Assembly (NCBI GenBank): GCA_031277035.1
Contig: JAISLY010000060.1
Location: forward strand, 22,446-86,445
Length of the DNA stretch: 64,000 nt
Reading direction: 5' to 3'
DNA from: Coriobacteriales bacterium
GTDB taxonomy: Bacteria; Actinomycetota; Coriobacteriia; Coriobacteriales; UBA8131
The notes beneath the pieces were generated by a model. It did no database searches and was not told the DNA's origin. It saw only the letters and a list, made by a program, of their open reading frames with translations. Position 1 is the stretch's first letter. Each line of letters opens with the position of its first letter. This document shows, piece by piece, positions 15,782 through 27,854 of the stretch. The position numbers and the translations under genes were made by a program.

Positions 15782-15823
15782 TTATAGGACAAAACGTGGG
15801 CTTATAGGACAAAACGTGTGTCC
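15782..15823. repeat. Direct repeat TTATAGGACAAAACGTG, two copies 20 bp apart
   Basis: Copies at 15782-15798 and 15802-15818 are identical; the second forms the inverted repeat GGACA...TGTCC (15807-15823). They lie downstream of the ACT gene, which is read from the other strand. The rest of 15685-15943 shows no gene. Confidence 0.55.
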
Positions 15824-15943
15824 GATTTTGAGCTATATCTGCTGGTAAACCTTCAAAAATCAAGCGTTTATAATTTCTGGAGGTTTTAAACGGCGAACCA
15901 CCGGGCGCCGGACAGCTCAGCTTGGCCTGCCGAATTCGGTTGC

Positions 15944-16219
15944 TCATACCTTATACATGAACTCAAAGACGTCCTCACGTTGCAGCGTAATCTGCAGACC
16001 AAGCCTCTCGCCGTCGGCAGCCAGGCGCTCCTGCAGGTCGTTAAAGGCGCACTGCTCCTCATCCATCGTCACCAGCATCGTCATGGAAAACATCTCGCCC
16101 AGAAGCGTCTGCTGAATGTCGTCGATATTCGCACCGGCCTCATAAAGCGTGGTTGCGACCGCAGCGACGATGCCCCTGCGATCCTTTCCCAATACACTGA
16201 GCACGGTTTTTGTCTTCAT
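15944..16219 (-). CDS. ACT-domain regulatory protein (UPF0237 type)
   Basis: A 91-residue single ACT domain: LSVLGKDRRGIVAAVATTLYEAGANIDDIQQT is the characteristic ligand-binding start. The ATG at 16219 is chosen for AAAGG 7 bases upstream. Family members usually precede a PFL-like UPF0210 gene, but none follows here, so the partner is missing or elsewhere. It probably senses an amino acid or related small molecule. Confidence 0.85.
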   Translation of the reverse strand: MKTKTVLSVLGKDRRGIVAAVATTLYEAGANIDDIQQTLLGEMFSMTMLVTMDEEQCAFNDLQERLAADGERLGLQITLQREDVFEFMYKV

Positions 16220-16282
16220 GAGTTGCCTTTCTTCAATCGTCAAGACCCTCTGCCGATGCCCTCCAGAGGCGGGCGCTCTCCC

Positions 16283-19072
16283 CTACTGCTTCGTTACCGC
16301 ATAGTCCATGCGGTCGTTCAGGTCGATGCGCACCTCGTCGCCCTCGTGGATGCTTCCGGCAACAATCTCGTTGGCCAGCAGATCCACGATGTTGCGCTGG
16401 ATCAGGCGCTTTAAGGGCCGTGCGCCAAAAACCGGGTCAAAGCCGTCGATGGCCAGCTGCTCGGCGGCGGCGCGTCCAATCTCGACCGTTATCTTGCGAT
16501 CAGCCAGGCGTTTGCGTACATCGGCAAGCTGGAGCTCAACAATCGCGTCGATATTTTCCATAGCAAGCGAGTGAAAGATTATAATATCATCAATGCGGTT
16601 CAGGAACTCCGGACGGAAGGTTGCCCGAAGCGCCTCGTCGATGGCGCGTTCCAGCTGCTTCTCATCGTCAAGCTCAGTGTGCGTCTCCCGCTTTTTAGCG
16701 GGCTTCTTCCGGCCTTCAATCGACTGGCCCAACTCTTCCATCATCTCGTTCATAAGCGTGTCGATGCCGCCCTCGGCGCTCACTTTTGCCGCCAAATCGC
16801 CCTTGTCGCTGGTGGTCGCCAGACCCGCCAGCTTGCCACGGGCGCTCTTCTCGCCAATGCCGCGCGCGTTAAACTCACGGATAAACTGCGAACCAACATT
16901 GCTCGTCATGATGATAATCGCGTTGCGAAAACTGACGACCCGGCCCTGTCCATCGGTCAGGCGGCCATCGTCAAGCACCTGCAAAAGGATGTTAAAGACG
17001 TCGGGGTGCGCCTTTTCTATCTCGTCGAGCAGAATGACGCAGTAGGGCCGGCGCCGCACAGCCTCGGTCAGCTGGCCGCCCTCGTCGTAACCCACGTAGC
17101 CGGGAGGCGCACCGATGAGCCGCTGGACGCTGAACTTCTCCATATACTCGCTCATGTCGATGCGCACCATCGCGCGCTCGTCGTCAAAGAGAAACTCCGC
17201 GAGCGTCTTTGCCAGCTCGGTCTTGCCAACACCGGTGGGGCCCAAAAACAGGAAGGTGCCGATTGGCTTGTCCGGGTCGGAGAGCCCTGCCCGCGAGCGG
17301 CGAATGGCCCCGGCGACGGCCGCGACGGCCTCATCCTGACCAACCACCCGTTTGTGCAGTTCGTCTTCGAGATGGACGAGTTTTTCCAGCTCACCCTGCA
17401 TCATCTTACTCACGGGGATGCCCGTCCAGGTGGCGACAACCGCGGCAATCTCCTCCTCGGTAACCTCCTCCTTGAGCAGGCCGCCGCCCGCCTGCCGGTC
17501 TTCAAGCAGTTTTGTAGCAGCAGCAAGCTCGCTCTCCAGCTGCGGAATCGCGCCGTAGCGCAGCTCGCTTGCCCGCTGGAGGTCGTTTTCGCGCGCGGCG
17601 CGGTCATAGTCAATCTGCGCCTGCTCAAGCTCGGCCTTCAGAGTCTGCACGCGCGTGATGGCGTCCTTCTCGTTGGACCAGGTGGCCTTTACCGAATCAA
17701 GGCGGTTTTGCGTCTCTGCCATATCGTGGCGCAGGGCCTCCAGGCGCTCAACTGAGGCGGCGTCGGTCTCCTTGAGCAGTGCCTGCTCCTCTATCTGCAT
17801 CTGAATCAGCTGGCGATCCACCGTGTCTATCTCCTCGGGCATCGAGTCGATTTCGATGCGCAGGCGGCTTGCGGCCTCGTCCATCAGGTCGATGGCCTTG
17901 TCCGGCAAAAAGCGGTCGGCGATATAGCGGTTGGAGAGTTCGGCGGCCGCGACGATGGCGGCGTCGGTGATGCGCACGCCGTGGTGGATTTCGTATTTCT
18001 CCTTGAGACCGCGCAGGATGGAGATGGTGTCCTCAACCGTCGGCTCGCCCACATAGACCGGCTGGAAGCGTCGCTCAAGGGCGGCGTCCTTCTCGATATA
18101 TTTCCGGTACTCGTCAAGCGTCGTCGCGCCGATGGCGTGCAACTCACCGCGCGAGAGGGCCGGCTTGAGCATATTGCCCGCGTCAAGCGAGCCCTCGCCG
18201 CCAGCGCCTGCGCCGACGATGGTGTGCAGCTCGTCGATGAAGAGGATCACGCGGCCCTCGCTCTGCTCCACCTCGCGCAGCACCGCCTTGAAGCGGTCCT
18301 CAAACTCGCCACGGTATTTGGCACCGGCGAGCATCGCGGCGATGTCGAGCGCGACGATGTCGCGGTCTTTGAGCGAGGAGGGCACGTCGCCGGCAACGAT
18401 GCGTTGAGCCAGACCCTCGACGATGGCGGTCTTGCCGGTGCCCGGCTCGCCGATGAGCACGGGGTTGTTCTTCGTACGGCGGCTGAGCACCTGGATGGTG
18501 CGGCGAATCTCCTCGGCGCGGCCGATGACCGGGTCGAGCTTGCCGGCACGCGCCGCCTCGGTGAGGTTGCGGCCGTAGTGCTCAAGAGCCTCAAACTGCG
18601 CCTTGGCGTCGCGCTCAAGCACCCGGGTATCGCCGCGCAGCTCCTCGTAGGCCTGTTCGAGTCGGGAGCGCGTCACGCCCGCGACCGAAAGCGCCTTGCC
18701 TGCCGACCCCTTGTCCTCAGCAAGCGCGATGAGCAGATGCTCGGTCGTGGTAAAGCTGTCCTCCATTTTGGCCGCGACCTTCTCCGCAGCATCAATAACC
18801 TGCGTAAAGCGTGGAGAGGGCGGCGTGATGCCCATCACCTTGTTGCCGGTGACCCTGGGAGCAGCCTCCAGCTCAGCGGTGATGGCCTTGTTGAGGGCCT
18901 CGGGGTTGGCGCCCACGCGCTCGATGATGCTGTTGAGGTTGCCCTCATGCGAGTCAAGCAGGGCCTTGAGCAGATGTTCGGGCTCAAGTGCCGCAGCGTC
19001 GAGGTCGGAGGCGATGCCCATCGCTTCCTGAAAAGCCTCCTGCGAGGAAACTGCAAGTTTGTCCAAACGCAT
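16283..19072 (-). CDS. clpB: ClpB disaggregase
   Basis: Hsp100 hexameric AAA+ chaperone that pulls proteins out of aggregates with DnaK. It has the N-domain (1-145), first ATPase (Walker A GEPGTGKT, Walker B VILFIDE), coiled-coil middle domain (about 400-530), second ATPase ([21 protein letters not shown]) and a C-terminal domain. At 929 residues it is about 65 longer than usual. The excess lies in the second ATPase between TSNVGSQFI and [11 protein letters not shown], a Lys/Glu-rich insert including [16 protein letters not shown] and EGRKKPAKK. The gene follows hspR, fitting the HspR heat-shock regulon. Confidence 0.97.
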   Translation of the reverse strand: MRLDKLAVSSQEAFQEAMGIASDLDAAALEPEHLLKALLDSHEGNLNSIIERVGANPEALNKAITAELEAAPRVTGNKVMGITPPSPRFTQVIDAAEKVAAKMEDSFTTTEHLLIALAEDKGSAGKALSVAGVTRSRLEQAYEELRGDTRVLERDAKAQFEALEHYGRNLTEAARAGKLDPVIGRAEEIRRTIQVLSRRTKNNPVLIGEPGTGKTAIVEGLAQRIVAGDVPSSLKDRDIVALDIAAMLAGAKYRGEFEDRFKAVLREVEQSEGRVILFIDELHTIVGAGAGGEGSLDAGNMLKPALSRGELHAIGATTLDEYRKYIEKDAALERRFQPVYVGEPTVEDTISILRGLKEKYEIHHGVRITDAAIVAAAELSNRYIADRFLPDKAIDLMDEAASRLRIEIDSMPEEIDTVDRQLIQMQIEEQALLKETDAASVERLEALRHDMAETQNRLDSVKATWSNEKDAITRVQTLKAELEQAQIDYDRAARENDLQRASELRYGAIPQLESELAAATKLLEDRQAGGGLLKEEVTEEEIAAVVATWTGIPVSKMMQGELEKLVHLEDELHKRVVGQDEAVAAVAGAIRRSRAGLSDPDKPIGTFLFLGPTGVGKTELAKTLAEFLFDDERAMVRIDMSEYMEKFSVQRLIGAPPGYVGYDEGGQLTEAVRRRPYCVILLDEIEKAHPDVFNILLQVLDDGRLTDGQGRVVSFRNAIIIMTSNVGSQFIREFNARGIGEKSARGKLAGLATTSDKGDLAAKVSAEGGIDTLMNEMMEELGQSIEGRKKPAKKRETHTELDDEKQLERAIDEALRATFRPEFLNRIDDIIIFHSLAMENIDAIVELQLADVRKRLADRKITVEIGRAAAEQLAIDGFDPVFGARPLKRLIQRNIVDLLANEIVAGSIHEGDEVRIDLNDRMDYAVTKQ

Positions 19073-19209
19073 TGCCTACTCCTATCTACCAGGGCACAAT
19101 CCACAAGAGGAAAGCCCACACAGAACCGCTTGCTCAATCCACACGATACCCACACGAGGCCCACACGAGGCCCGCTCGGCGCCCCCACAGAGGCGCCCCC
19201 ACAGAGGCG

Positions 19210-19596
19210 CTATTCCTTCCAGAGCCGGATGGCTCGCGAATCGCTGCGTGCAAGCGCGGTGATCTGCTCGCGCATCCGGTGTTCATGTACCCGCGCCTCA
19301 AGGCGCACGACGCGCCGACGCAGGTTCTCGATTTCAGCTTCCTTCCTGGCCAGGCGTCGTTCGAGATCGATAATCCGCATCACCCCGGCGAGATTGATGC
19401 CTTCGTCGGTGAGTTGGCCAATCAGTTCGAGCTGTTCGATGTCGGCCTGCGAATAGAGGCGCGTGTTGCCCGAGGAGCGCTTTGGTGTCACCAGGCCCTT
19501 GGTCTCATAGATGCGCAGGGTCTGTGGATGCACGCCCGCGAGTTCGGCGGCCACGCTGATCATATAGAGTGGACGGGTGCGGTCATTTGGGCTCAT
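19210..19596 (-). CDS. hspR: HspR heat-shock repressor (MerR family)
   Basis: A 128-residue MerR-type DNA-binding protein: [26 protein letters not shown] is the HspR-typical winged helix-turn-helix, followed by a coiled coil (residues 75-115). HspR with DnaK as corepressor shuts off the dnaK operon in actinobacteria. The start at 19596 overlaps the dnaJ stop as ATGA and has AAGGAGG 6 bases upstream. Confidence 0.95.
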   Translation of the reverse strand: MSPNDRTRPLYMISVAAELAGVHPQTLRIYETKGLVTPKRSSGNTRLYSQADIEQLELIGQLTDEGINLAGVMRIIDLERRLARKEAEIENLRRRVVRLEARVHEHRMREQITALARSDSRAIRLWKE

Positions 19597-20639
19597 TGTG
19601 CGCCTCCTTCGATACTTTTCACGATGCCCGGGCGTATGTCGGCGCCCGTCGGGTCGCTCGCGGCCGCAAAGGCGCAAAGCGCCTCCTTCTGCTTCTCGTT
19701 CAGTTCGGCGGGCAGGCTGACGCGTGCCCGCACCTTGAGATCGCCCGAACCCTTACCCTTCACGCGCGGCGCGCCCTTGCCCTTGACAACGAAGGTCTTC
19801 CCATCCTGCGTCCCTGCGGGGATGCGCAGCTTGACTTTTGAGCCGTCCGGCGCGGGCACGACAATCTGGGTACCCAGCGCGGCCTCGGCTATCCCGATAG
19901 GCAGCTCAAGGACAACATCGGCGCCCTTACGGGTATACAGCGGATGCGGTTTGATGGCGGTGACAATCAGCAGGTCGCCCCGCTCACCTCCGTTTACGCC
20001 CTCAGAGCCCTTGCCCTTGTATCGCAGTTTGCCGCCTTCGACCGCACCGGGAGGCACCTTGACCTCTATCTGTTGCTCGCTGCCATCACCCGTGCGAATC
20101 GTCACGCGCTTCTGCGCACCGGAGAAGGCCTCCTCGAAGCTGACCTCAAGGGTCACCTGTACCTCGCGGCCCTTTGTGCTGCGCTTGCCACCGAAGTCCC
20201 ACTCGGTGCCAAAAGCGCCCTCCCCATTCGCCATGCGTGAGAAAATATCCCCGATGCCGCCCAGCCCACCAATATCGACACCGTTTACGACCGTGCGCCA
20301 GGAGCCGCCGGGGCCGCCCGCACCGGGGCCACCGGGGCCGCCCCAGCCAAAGCCGCCGGGGCCACCCGCGCCCCTACCCGCGCCCCCACCCGCGCCCGCG
20401 CCGCCTGCCCTGCCGCCCGCAAAGGCGCCGTATTTGAGCATGGTGTCGTACTCCTCGCGCCGCTGCGCATCGGAGAGGGTCTCGTAGGCCTCGCTGATCT
20501 CCTTGAATTTGGCCTCATCGCCACCGGCATCGGGGTGATGCTTGCGCGCCAGCTTCTTAAAGGCCTTTTTTATCTCATCGGTGGAGGCGGCCTTCTTGAC
20601 GCCGAGCACCTCGTAATAATTCTTCTCAGCTGCAACCAT
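19593..20639 (-). CDS. dnaJ: DnaJ co-chaperone lacking the zinc-finger domain
   Basis: A 348-residue Hsp40. The J-domain (1-70) contains KHHPDAGGD with the HPD motif, followed by a Gly-rich linker ([12 protein letters not shown] and similar) and two C-terminal beta domains that bind substrate. The four CXXCXGXG repeats of type I DnaJ are absent, so it is a type II/CbpA-like protein. It recruits clients and stimulates DnaK ATPase. ATG 20639 is chosen over the GTG at 20648 because AGGAGGT sits 7 bases before it. Confidence 0.93.
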   Translation of the reverse strand: MVAAEKNYYEVLGVKKAASTDEIKKAFKKLARKHHPDAGGDEAKFKEISEAYETLSDAQRREEYDTMLKYGAFAGGRAGGAGAGGGAGRGAGGPGGFGWGGPGGPGAGGPGGSWRTVVNGVDIGGLGGIGDIFSRMANGEGAFGTEWDFGGKRSTKGREVQVTLEVSFEEAFSGAQKRVTIRTGDGSEQQIEVKVPPGAVEGGKLRYKGKGSEGVNGGERGDLLIVTAIKPHPLYTRKGADVVLELPIGIAEAALGTQIVVPAPDGSKVKLRIPAGTQDGKTFVVKGKGAPRVKGKGSGDLKVRARVSLPAELNEKQKEALCAFAAASDPTGADIRPGIVKSIEGGAQ

Positions 20640-20664
20640 GCCTACCACCTCCTGTCATCATGCC

Positions 20665-21321
20665 TCATCGATCGCTTCTATCGCTCGCCTCACGCTTCGG
20701 GCCCCCACTTGAGACGGCCACCGTAGCCGGGCGCAGCACGCGATTGGCCATTCGGTACCCCTTCTGATACACCTGGGCCACGGTCTCGTCCGGTACCGTC
20801 GTATCCTCCAGCGTGCCGACCGCCTGATGCACGGTCGCGTCAAAGGCCTCGCCGAGAGGATCGATCGCCTCAAGGCCCTCCTTTGCCAGCACTTCGTTGA
20901 ATTTGGAGAAGACTGCCGTGATGCCCTCTTTGAGGGAGGCCCCGTTGACCGTATCGCTGTGGTCGACGGCACGCTCCAAATCGTCGAGAACCGGCAGCAG
21001 TTTTTCCACCAGGCGCTCGGCTGCGCGGCTGCGTTCCTGTTCGCGTTCGGTGGCGATGCGCCTGCGGAAGTTGTCCCATTCCGCCTGCAGGCGGGCGTAG
21101 CGATCGCGCAGTCGCTCAGCCTCAGCCTTCACCGCGTCAAGTTCCGTAAGCTCCGCAACAATCTCTGACTCGACAGCTTCAAAGTCGCGGGCCAGGTCTT
21201 CTATCGCTGCTGCGTCAGCGAGGATGGAGTCGTCTGCGGCCGCAGCTTCGCCTGCGGCTGCGGCCTTATCTGCGGCCGCAGCTTCGTCCATACCATCCTC
21301 ATGTTTCTTTTTCGCAACCAT
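20665..21321 (-). CDS. grpE: GrpE nucleotide exchange factor
   Basis: A 218-residue DnaK cofactor. An Ala/Asp-rich low-complexity N-terminus (residues 10-45) precedes the long coiled coil with WDNFRRRIATEREQ and the C-terminal beta domain (AVGTLEDTTVPDETVAQVYQKGY). It releases ADP from DnaK. The ATG at 21321 is preferred over the GTG two codons earlier; both lie close behind AAAGGGTAGG. Confidence 0.95.
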   Translation of the reverse strand: MVAKKKHEDGMDEAAAADKAAAAGEAAAADDSILADAAAIEDLARDFEAVESEIVAELTELDAVKAEAERLRDRYARLQAEWDNFRRRIATEREQERSRAAERLVEKLLPVLDDLERAVDHSDTVNGASLKEGITAVFSKFNEVLAKEGLEAIDPLGEAFDATVHQAVGTLEDTTVPDETVAQVYQKGYRMANRVLRPATVAVSSGGPKREASDRSDR

Positions 21322-21472
21322 GCTCACCTACCCTTTCGTCTACCCGGACTACCGTCACAACCAAGCTCGCCGCTCTCAGGCAAGCCAGTGGACGGGGGGG
21401 AGTTGTGGGGGTCGCACAGGAGGAAAAGAGGGGAAGCGCCCTCTCGTTCCCCCCTGTGTCCGCCGGAAGGCC

Positions 21473-23410
<1,938 letters not shown>

Positions 23411-23457
23411 TTTTGCCGCATCCTTTCTGTTGGTTGCCTTCTCCTGCAAACGGTTCG

Positions 23458-23527
23458 CGCAGGGCTCAGCGGCCCTGCGACTCATGTGCATACCAGACAG
23501 TATAAAATCTAAGTGCGCTATTATCAA
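23458..23527 (-). promoter_or_regulatory. dnaK promoter with HAIR-like overlap and leader hairpin
   Basis: On the minus strand TTGATA (23522-23527) and TATACT (23499-23504) are separated by 17 bases, a near-consensus sigma-70 promoter. CTTGATA-N7-ACTTAGA overlaps the -35 and resembles a degenerate HspR box (consensus CTTGAGT-N7-ACTCAAG; the second half matches poorly). The transcript starts with an 8-bp hairpin CGCAGGGC/GCCCTGCG (23458-23479). Confidence 0.65.
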
Positions 23528-23554
23528 GTTTTGTAACCGATGCGTTGATAAGTA

Positions 23555-23728
23555 TGAGGGCGAAGGCGGGGGGACGAGGGCTCATCAGGCGAAGGCGGAG
23601 GGGCGAAGGCTCATCAGGCGACGGCGGGGGGACGAGGGCGGAGGCGGAGGGACGGTTCATGCGTCCCTCCGCCTCCAACTGCGTTCGGCTTCGTAAACGC
23701 CCCTGTCCGCAGGACGCATGAACCGTCC
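23555..23728. repeat. REP-like palindromes between dnaK and the Tad/FHA operon end
   Basis: GGACGGTTCATGCGTCC (23650-23666) has an exact inverted copy at 23712-23728. Around the first, 15-base arms (23640-23654 with 23662-23676) form a long stem. Upstream, units like GGCTCATCAGGCGA(A/C)GGCGG recur. It is the only obvious terminator candidate for the Tad operon, whose last gene ends at 23730. Confidence 0.7.
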
Positions 23729-23729
23729 A

Positions 23730-24260
23730 CTAAGCTGTCTGGAGAGTGAGCAGAGCATCGCCGACTTTGATAGTGACCCCCTCTCCAACTCCTCGCGTCC
23801 CGCTTAGAGGAATACCGTCGATCAGCGCAGGATGCGTCGAACCATGATCCTCAAGCCAAAGCTGCCCCTGGGCATACCGCAGGGTCAACTGGTGACGGCC
23901 GACCTCGGTCTGCGGAATGATGATATTGTTATCTGCGGCGCAACCGATTCGAAGACTCGCCCCGTCCTGCTGAACGATATAGGTGTCGTAGAGAAAGTGG
24001 CCGGGGAATTCCACGCGGACACGACAGGCAGGCGAGACAGACGATGCCTCCTGGCCTACATCGGGCAACGCTTTGAAAAGGCGCTCGGCCTCGACGGGTA
24101 GCGGCAAGGCGCCCAGCAGGACGCCCGGCAAGACGCCCGGTTCCTCCACCTCTCCCAGAAGCTCCAGATCCTCCCCCGCTTCCATAAAGGGATTCAGACA
24201 GCCAAAACAGACGTCCATGTCATCAAAGGCGGTCGCGCCACACTGCAAACAGGTCTTCAT
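23730..24260 (-). CDS. Zinc-ribbon plus FHA-domain protein
   Basis: A 176-residue protein with an N-terminal zinc ribbon (CLQCGAT...CFGC) and a C-terminal FHA domain (SLRIGCAADNNIIIP, GRHQLTLR, DHGSTHPALIDG), the fold that recognises phosphothreonine. GGAG 6 bases before the ATG supports the start. It is the last gene of the Tad operon, so it may couple pilus assembly or signalling to a Ser/Thr kinase; no kinase is in the window. Confidence 0.75.
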   Translation of the reverse strand: MKTCLQCGATAFDDMDVCFGCLNPFMEAGEDLELLGEVEEPGVLPGVLLGALPLPVEAERLFKALPDVGQEASSVSPACRVRVEFPGHFLYDTYIVQQDGASLRIGCAADNNIIIPQTEVGRHQLTLRYAQGQLWLEDHGSTHPALIDGIPLSGTRGVGEGVTIKVGDALLTLQTA

Positions 24261-24300
24261 GGCCTTCTCCTCTTCATGGCCTTCTCCCTTGCCTACTGCT

Positions 24301-24615
24301 TCACGTACTGCTCAAACGGATCAGGTCACCGGCTTCATACCAGGCAGCCTGCGGATTGGCGCGGCGTTCAAGCGTTCCGACCGCCTTGCGACACGCGAGG
24401 AGACGGTTGGGTGGCAGATCGCGTGCGACAGAAAGCACCCTGCCCTGCGAGTTGACGAAGGCGACGTCGATCGACGCATCCATACCAAAGGTATGGATGC
24501 GAGAGCAGGGCGTCAGCAGCAGCGCCTCCCCATCACGGCATACCTGTTTGCGCAAAAGCCCACACAGGCGCTCAAACATCGTCGATGCGATTCGGAAGCG
24601 TCCCGAATAGCTCAT
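24301..24615 (-). CDS. DUF192 protein
   Basis: A 104-residue DUF192 (COG1430) domain with the family core IHTFGMDASIDVAFVN and the C-terminal LERRANPQAAWYEAGD. DUF192 proteins are small, often exported, and of unknown function; this one has no signal peptide. GGAGGT lies about 9 bases before the ATG at 24615. The gene is only one base from the upstream gene's end, hence the same transcript as the Tad genes. Confidence 0.75.
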   Translation of the reverse strand: MSYSGRFRIASTMFERLCGLLRKQVCRDGEALLLTPCSRIHTFGMDASIDVAFVNSQGRVLSVARDLPPNRLLACRKAVGTLERRANPQAAWYEAGDLIRLSST

Positions 24616-24616
24616 C

Positions 24617-25192
24617 TCATAACACCTCCACAATCACAGAGCTTCCTGTGGGAATGCTTACACATTGCACAAGCAGAAACGCAGATGCGCCACTCGCAGA
24701 GGGATAACTGAAGCTCAGCGGCACACCGGCCTGCTCACCGAGAGCACCCTGCCCATCTGCATCCTCCAAGTTTCCGCCCCCCAGACCCGCATCCTCCAGG
24801 TTTCCCGCAAACATATCCCCGTCAAGCCGATACCAGCCCTGCGAGAGCAGGAAGTTGGTCACGAGCTGCGTCGCTTCCCCCCGTTGCCAACCGCAACTGT
24901 AGCCGATGACGGATCCGCCTGGAGCAACACCAATCAACTCAAAGCCCAAACCTGCCTGGGCAAGTCCGAGCGGATCTGTGTCGCCTGTCGCAATCGCCCC
25001 ATAGGCCCCATGATTCTCACTTGAGCCATACGCTCCATGCGTCTCGCTGTATAGCGCATCGCCTGACATCGCTTCCAGCAGCGACGGCTGTCGCTGGTTA
25101 ATGCGACTTTGCGCCGCCAGCACAAGCAGAAACGCCACGAAGGCCGCCAGGAAGAGCCCTGCGACCACAAGGCGCCTGCCTGTGCGTCTCAC
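24617..25192 (-). CDS. Membrane-anchored protein of the Tad operon, unknown
   Basis: I do not recognise the family. The GTG start at 25192 overlaps the upstream TGA as GTGA. A basic N-terminus (RRTGRR) and one transmembrane segment (LVVAGLFLAAFVAFLLVL) are followed by about 150 extracytoplasmic residues with small repeats (ETHGAYG/ENHGAYG and GNLEDAG/GNLEDAD). Position suggests a pilus-associated or assembly protein. Confidence 0.6.
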   Translation of the reverse strand: MRRTGRRLVVAGLFLAAFVAFLLVLAAQSRINQRQPSLLEAMSGDALYSETHGAYGSSENHGAYGAIATGDTDPLGLAQAGLGFELIGVAPGGSVIGYSCGWQRGEATQLVTNFLLSQGWYRLDGDMFAGNLEDAGLGGGNLEDADGQGALGEQAGVPLSFSYPSASGASAFLLVQCVSIPTGSSVIVEVL

Positions 25193-25692
25193 AGGAACAC
25201 CCCCGGCCGATAGGGGTCGATGCAAAAGATACGACTGTGCTCGATGCCGCTGAAACTCACGCCGAAGAAGCGGTCGCCAAAGCCCCAGGGACGATAGCGC
25301 ATACGACAGGTGAATTCCTCCTGGTGCGGCAGAAGCGAGAAGGAGGGGCCGCTCGACGTGTCGCCCCCGCCGCCCTCACCGCTACCGCCGCCAAGGATGG
25401 CAGACTCCCGCGCATCCACCTCAAAACTGAGCCAGCCCCGCCCCTCAAAGGACTGCTCAATACGGGCTTGCACCGCCTGCGCACGTGAGATGGTGCCGTA
25501 GGCACCAAAGCCCGGCGAGGCCGCCTCAGTACGCACCGCCTCAGCCGCAACCCGGTCAAAACGCGCACAGTCCCCTAAAAAGACCATCAGATTAACGGCG
25601 ATGCCAACGACGGCCAACAACACGGGAATGGTCACAGCGAGCTCCACCATCATCTGCCCACGAGTAGACAGACTTCTCACGCCCAACATCAT
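25189..25692 (-). CDS. TadE-like pseudopilin
   Basis: A 167-residue protein whose N-terminus holds a class III prepilin-type motif GQMMVELAVTIPVLL (cleavage expected at the Gly with Glu at +5) and a single hydrophobic helix, then an extracytoplasmic domain containing a Gly/Ser-rich loop (GGGSGEGGGGDTSSG). TadE pseudopilins assist Flp pilus assembly. Start and stop overlap both neighbours. Confidence 0.75.
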   Translation of the reverse strand: MMLGVRSLSTRGQMMVELAVTIPVLLAVVGIAVNLMVFLGDCARFDRVAAEAVRTEAASPGFGAYGTISRAQAVQARIEQSFEGRGWLSFEVDARESAILGGGSGEGGGGDTSSGPSFSLLPHQEEFTCRMRYRPWGFGDRFFGVSFSGIEHSRIFCIDPYRPGVFL

Positions 25693-27854
25693 CTCGCCAC
25701 CTGCTCGGGAAGTCGGATGGTGACCGGAATGCTTGGCGCTCCCGGCCAGTCCCCGAGACTGATTGTGAAAAGCCTTACCTCGCGTTCCAGAACTCCGGTG
25801 CCCGGCCGCTGCACCTCCGCAAGCACACCGTCGAGAACATCTGTCGTAAAGTCCCCAGCTCCCGTACCCGGCAGGGAGCCGTAGGCCTCCTTAACCGTAC
25901 CCAGTGCGGCCAAGGCCTGGTTGTCGCCCGCGCGAATGACATGGATACTGTTTACGATGACCGGTTTGGGAGCACCGAGGGCGACTCCCTCGAGCCCGAC
26001 TCCCCGTATCGCCGAGCGCAGGGTTTCCTCCGCCCATGAGGCCAGCGGCGTAGCATTTACCAGTGGTATCGCACGCAAAACATCTCCAACTCCCCGGCAA
26101 AGACCCTCCACCCCCTCGCTGTAGGCCAGAAGCGTATCGCCCCAAATACCAAGGATGCCATCGAAGATGCCAAGCCCCGAACCCCAGGCACTGCCTTCGG
26201 AATTCTCTTTGGCGCGATCGAGGAATGCGGCGAGCACCGTGTTTCCTTCAGAGGCCTCGTCGAGCGCAAGAGCCGCCGCCGAGATCGCCATGCGTGGTGG
26301 TAAAGCAGCATCCCCGGAGACGAACGAACTGCCAAAGGCATCCGGCATTAACCGTGCGCTGAGATCGAAGGCAATGGCAATGCAGCCGTTACGTCCCGGC
26401 GGCTTGGGATGGATACGAGGTGTCTCAAGCGCGGCGAATGCCTCCTCAAAGCTGTCGAAGGCATCCTCAGCCGACTCCTGTGCCGCGCCAGTCGCGTCTG
26501 CAAAGTCGCGCGAGGCAGTCTCATAGCGTTCGGCCGCTGCGGCGACGATGCGATAATGGTACTCAAACCCGTTCTCGATGGACGTTGAGGCACTCGCAAC
26601 CCGTCCAATCGAACTGGCGCTCAGGCCGCATAGCTCACAGGAAGTGTAAAGACCTGATTCGAGCTGGGAGATTGAGCCCCATCCCGCTGCGCCTGCTTCC
26701 TGGTATACGGAACAGGATGTGACTCCATGTAAGACCCCGTTCGCATCCACTGGATAGACGGCATCGGTATACAGGCGTGTCTGCCGTATCTCGGCCGTAT
26801 TACGCGCCAACAGCGGGAAAAACCCCTGGTAGATGCCGTCGGCAGAGGTATGGGAATAGCCCCTCTGCATCTCCTCGATGGCGTAGTGGTAATACTGACT
26901 GCGGATATGAGAGCGCACCTGCTCCTCAAGTGATGTATTGGCAGGTCCTTCCGTCGCAGCGCGCTGACGATAATAGGCCTGTGCCCGTGCCAAGGCATAA
27001 TCAAACTGCCAGGTCTCAACCGAACTGAAAAAGGGGTTTTGCGCGCCGCTGAGATGGGCCAGATGCCCGGCGCGTTCGTACATGCAGTAATTGGGGTTTG
27101 ATCCGCAGTCCGCAAGATAGGCCTCGAGCTTCGCCTGTTCCATCCGTTGACGGGCATCCTCGGCCTCGTCGCTCAGTTCGGCGGTCTCTTCGTTTTGCTC
27201 CCCCACCTCCTGCGCCTTTGCCTCCACTGCTGCGTCGTCGGGAAACGAAAGCTCTTCCCCTTCCCAGGGAACGAGAATCGCCAGTCCATGATAGTCGCTT
27301 GCTCCCTCACGCGAGAAACCGTTTGCCTCAATGGTGGCAACCGCATTGACCGCAGCCAGGAACGGTAGCGCCTTTTGAAGGCCGTTTAACGCTTTTGAAG
27401 CCTGCCGGGCACAGTCGTCTCGCGCCTTGAAGACCTTCTGACCAAACTCCATGAGCTTGGCTCCTATCTCCTGACAATAGGGAATGCAGCTGACAACGAT
27501 GGCAATACCATAGATAAGCAGGCCAAAAAGACTGAGCGAGAGGACAACCGCATCGGCTGTCTGCGCAATGATGTAATACTCCGCGACAAGGTCTTCGGCC
27601 GCCAGCGCGCCCGCATCCGCAGCGAACTGGACGTCCCCGGCCGTCGAGTTCACCCAGTAGACCTGCGCCGAGGTGAAGAGCAGGGCAAGCGTGAGCATCA
27701 GGGCAACCACCACGCCCACACTGCTGAATCCTCCGTCGCCCTCGACAAACCAGAAGGAGCGTGAAGATCTCTGCGCGAGTCGGAATTGAAACATCCTGGG
27801 TTTTCGCGCTCCGTTGCAATCGTGCACAGTATGGCCTGCTTTCCTCAGTCCCAT
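25689..27854 (-). CDS. Large TadG-like Tad pilus protein
   Basis: A protein of about 721 residues with a hydrophobic N-terminal helix (VGVVVALMLTLALLFTS) followed by VQFAADAGALAAEDLVAEY, the pattern of putative TadG/Flp-pilus assembly proteins (DUF2134-like). A second hydrophobic pair follows near residues 95-130, then a long extracytoplasmic domain with several Cys pairs (CGSNPNYC, CELC). The ATG at 27854 overlaps the upstream tadE-like stop; the actual start could be the ATG at 27794. Likely a surface or tip component. Confidence 0.65.
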   Translation of the reverse strand: MGLRKAGHTVHDCNGARKPRMFQFRLAQRSSRSFWFVEGDGGFSSVGVVVALMLTLALLFTSAQVYWVNSTAGDVQFAADAGALAAEDLVAEYYIIAQTADAVVLSLSLFGLLIYGIAIVVSCIPYCQEIGAKLMEFGQKVFKARDDCARQASKALNGLQKALPFLAAVNAVATIEANGFSREGASDYHGLAILVPWEGEELSFPDDAAVEAKAQEVGEQNEETAELSDEAEDARQRMEQAKLEAYLADCGSNPNYCMYERAGHLAHLSGAQNPFFSSVETWQFDYALARAQAYYRQRAATEGPANTSLEEQVRSHIRSQYYHYAIEEMQRGYSHTSADGIYQGFFPLLARNTAEIRQTRLYTDAVYPVDANGVLHGVTSCSVYQEAGAAGWGSISQLESGLYTSCELCGLSASSIGRVASASTSIENGFEYHYRIVAAAAERYETASRDFADATGAAQESAEDAFDSFEEAFAALETPRIHPKPPGRNGCIAIAFDLSARLMPDAFGSSFVSGDAALPPRMAISAAALALDEASEGNTVLAAFLDRAKENSEGSAWGSGLGIFDGILGIWGDTLLAYSEGVEGLCRGVGDVLRAIPLVNATPLASWAEETLRSAIRGVGLEGVALGAPKPVIVNSIHVIRAGDNQALAALGTVKEAYGSLPGTGAGDFTTDVLDGVLAEVQRPGTGVLEREVRLFTISLGDWPGAPSIPVTIRLPEQVAR

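Noticed and set aside
17981-19456. Long plus-strand frame over clpB
   Set aside because: Shadow of clpB on the opposite strand; no start signal or domain.
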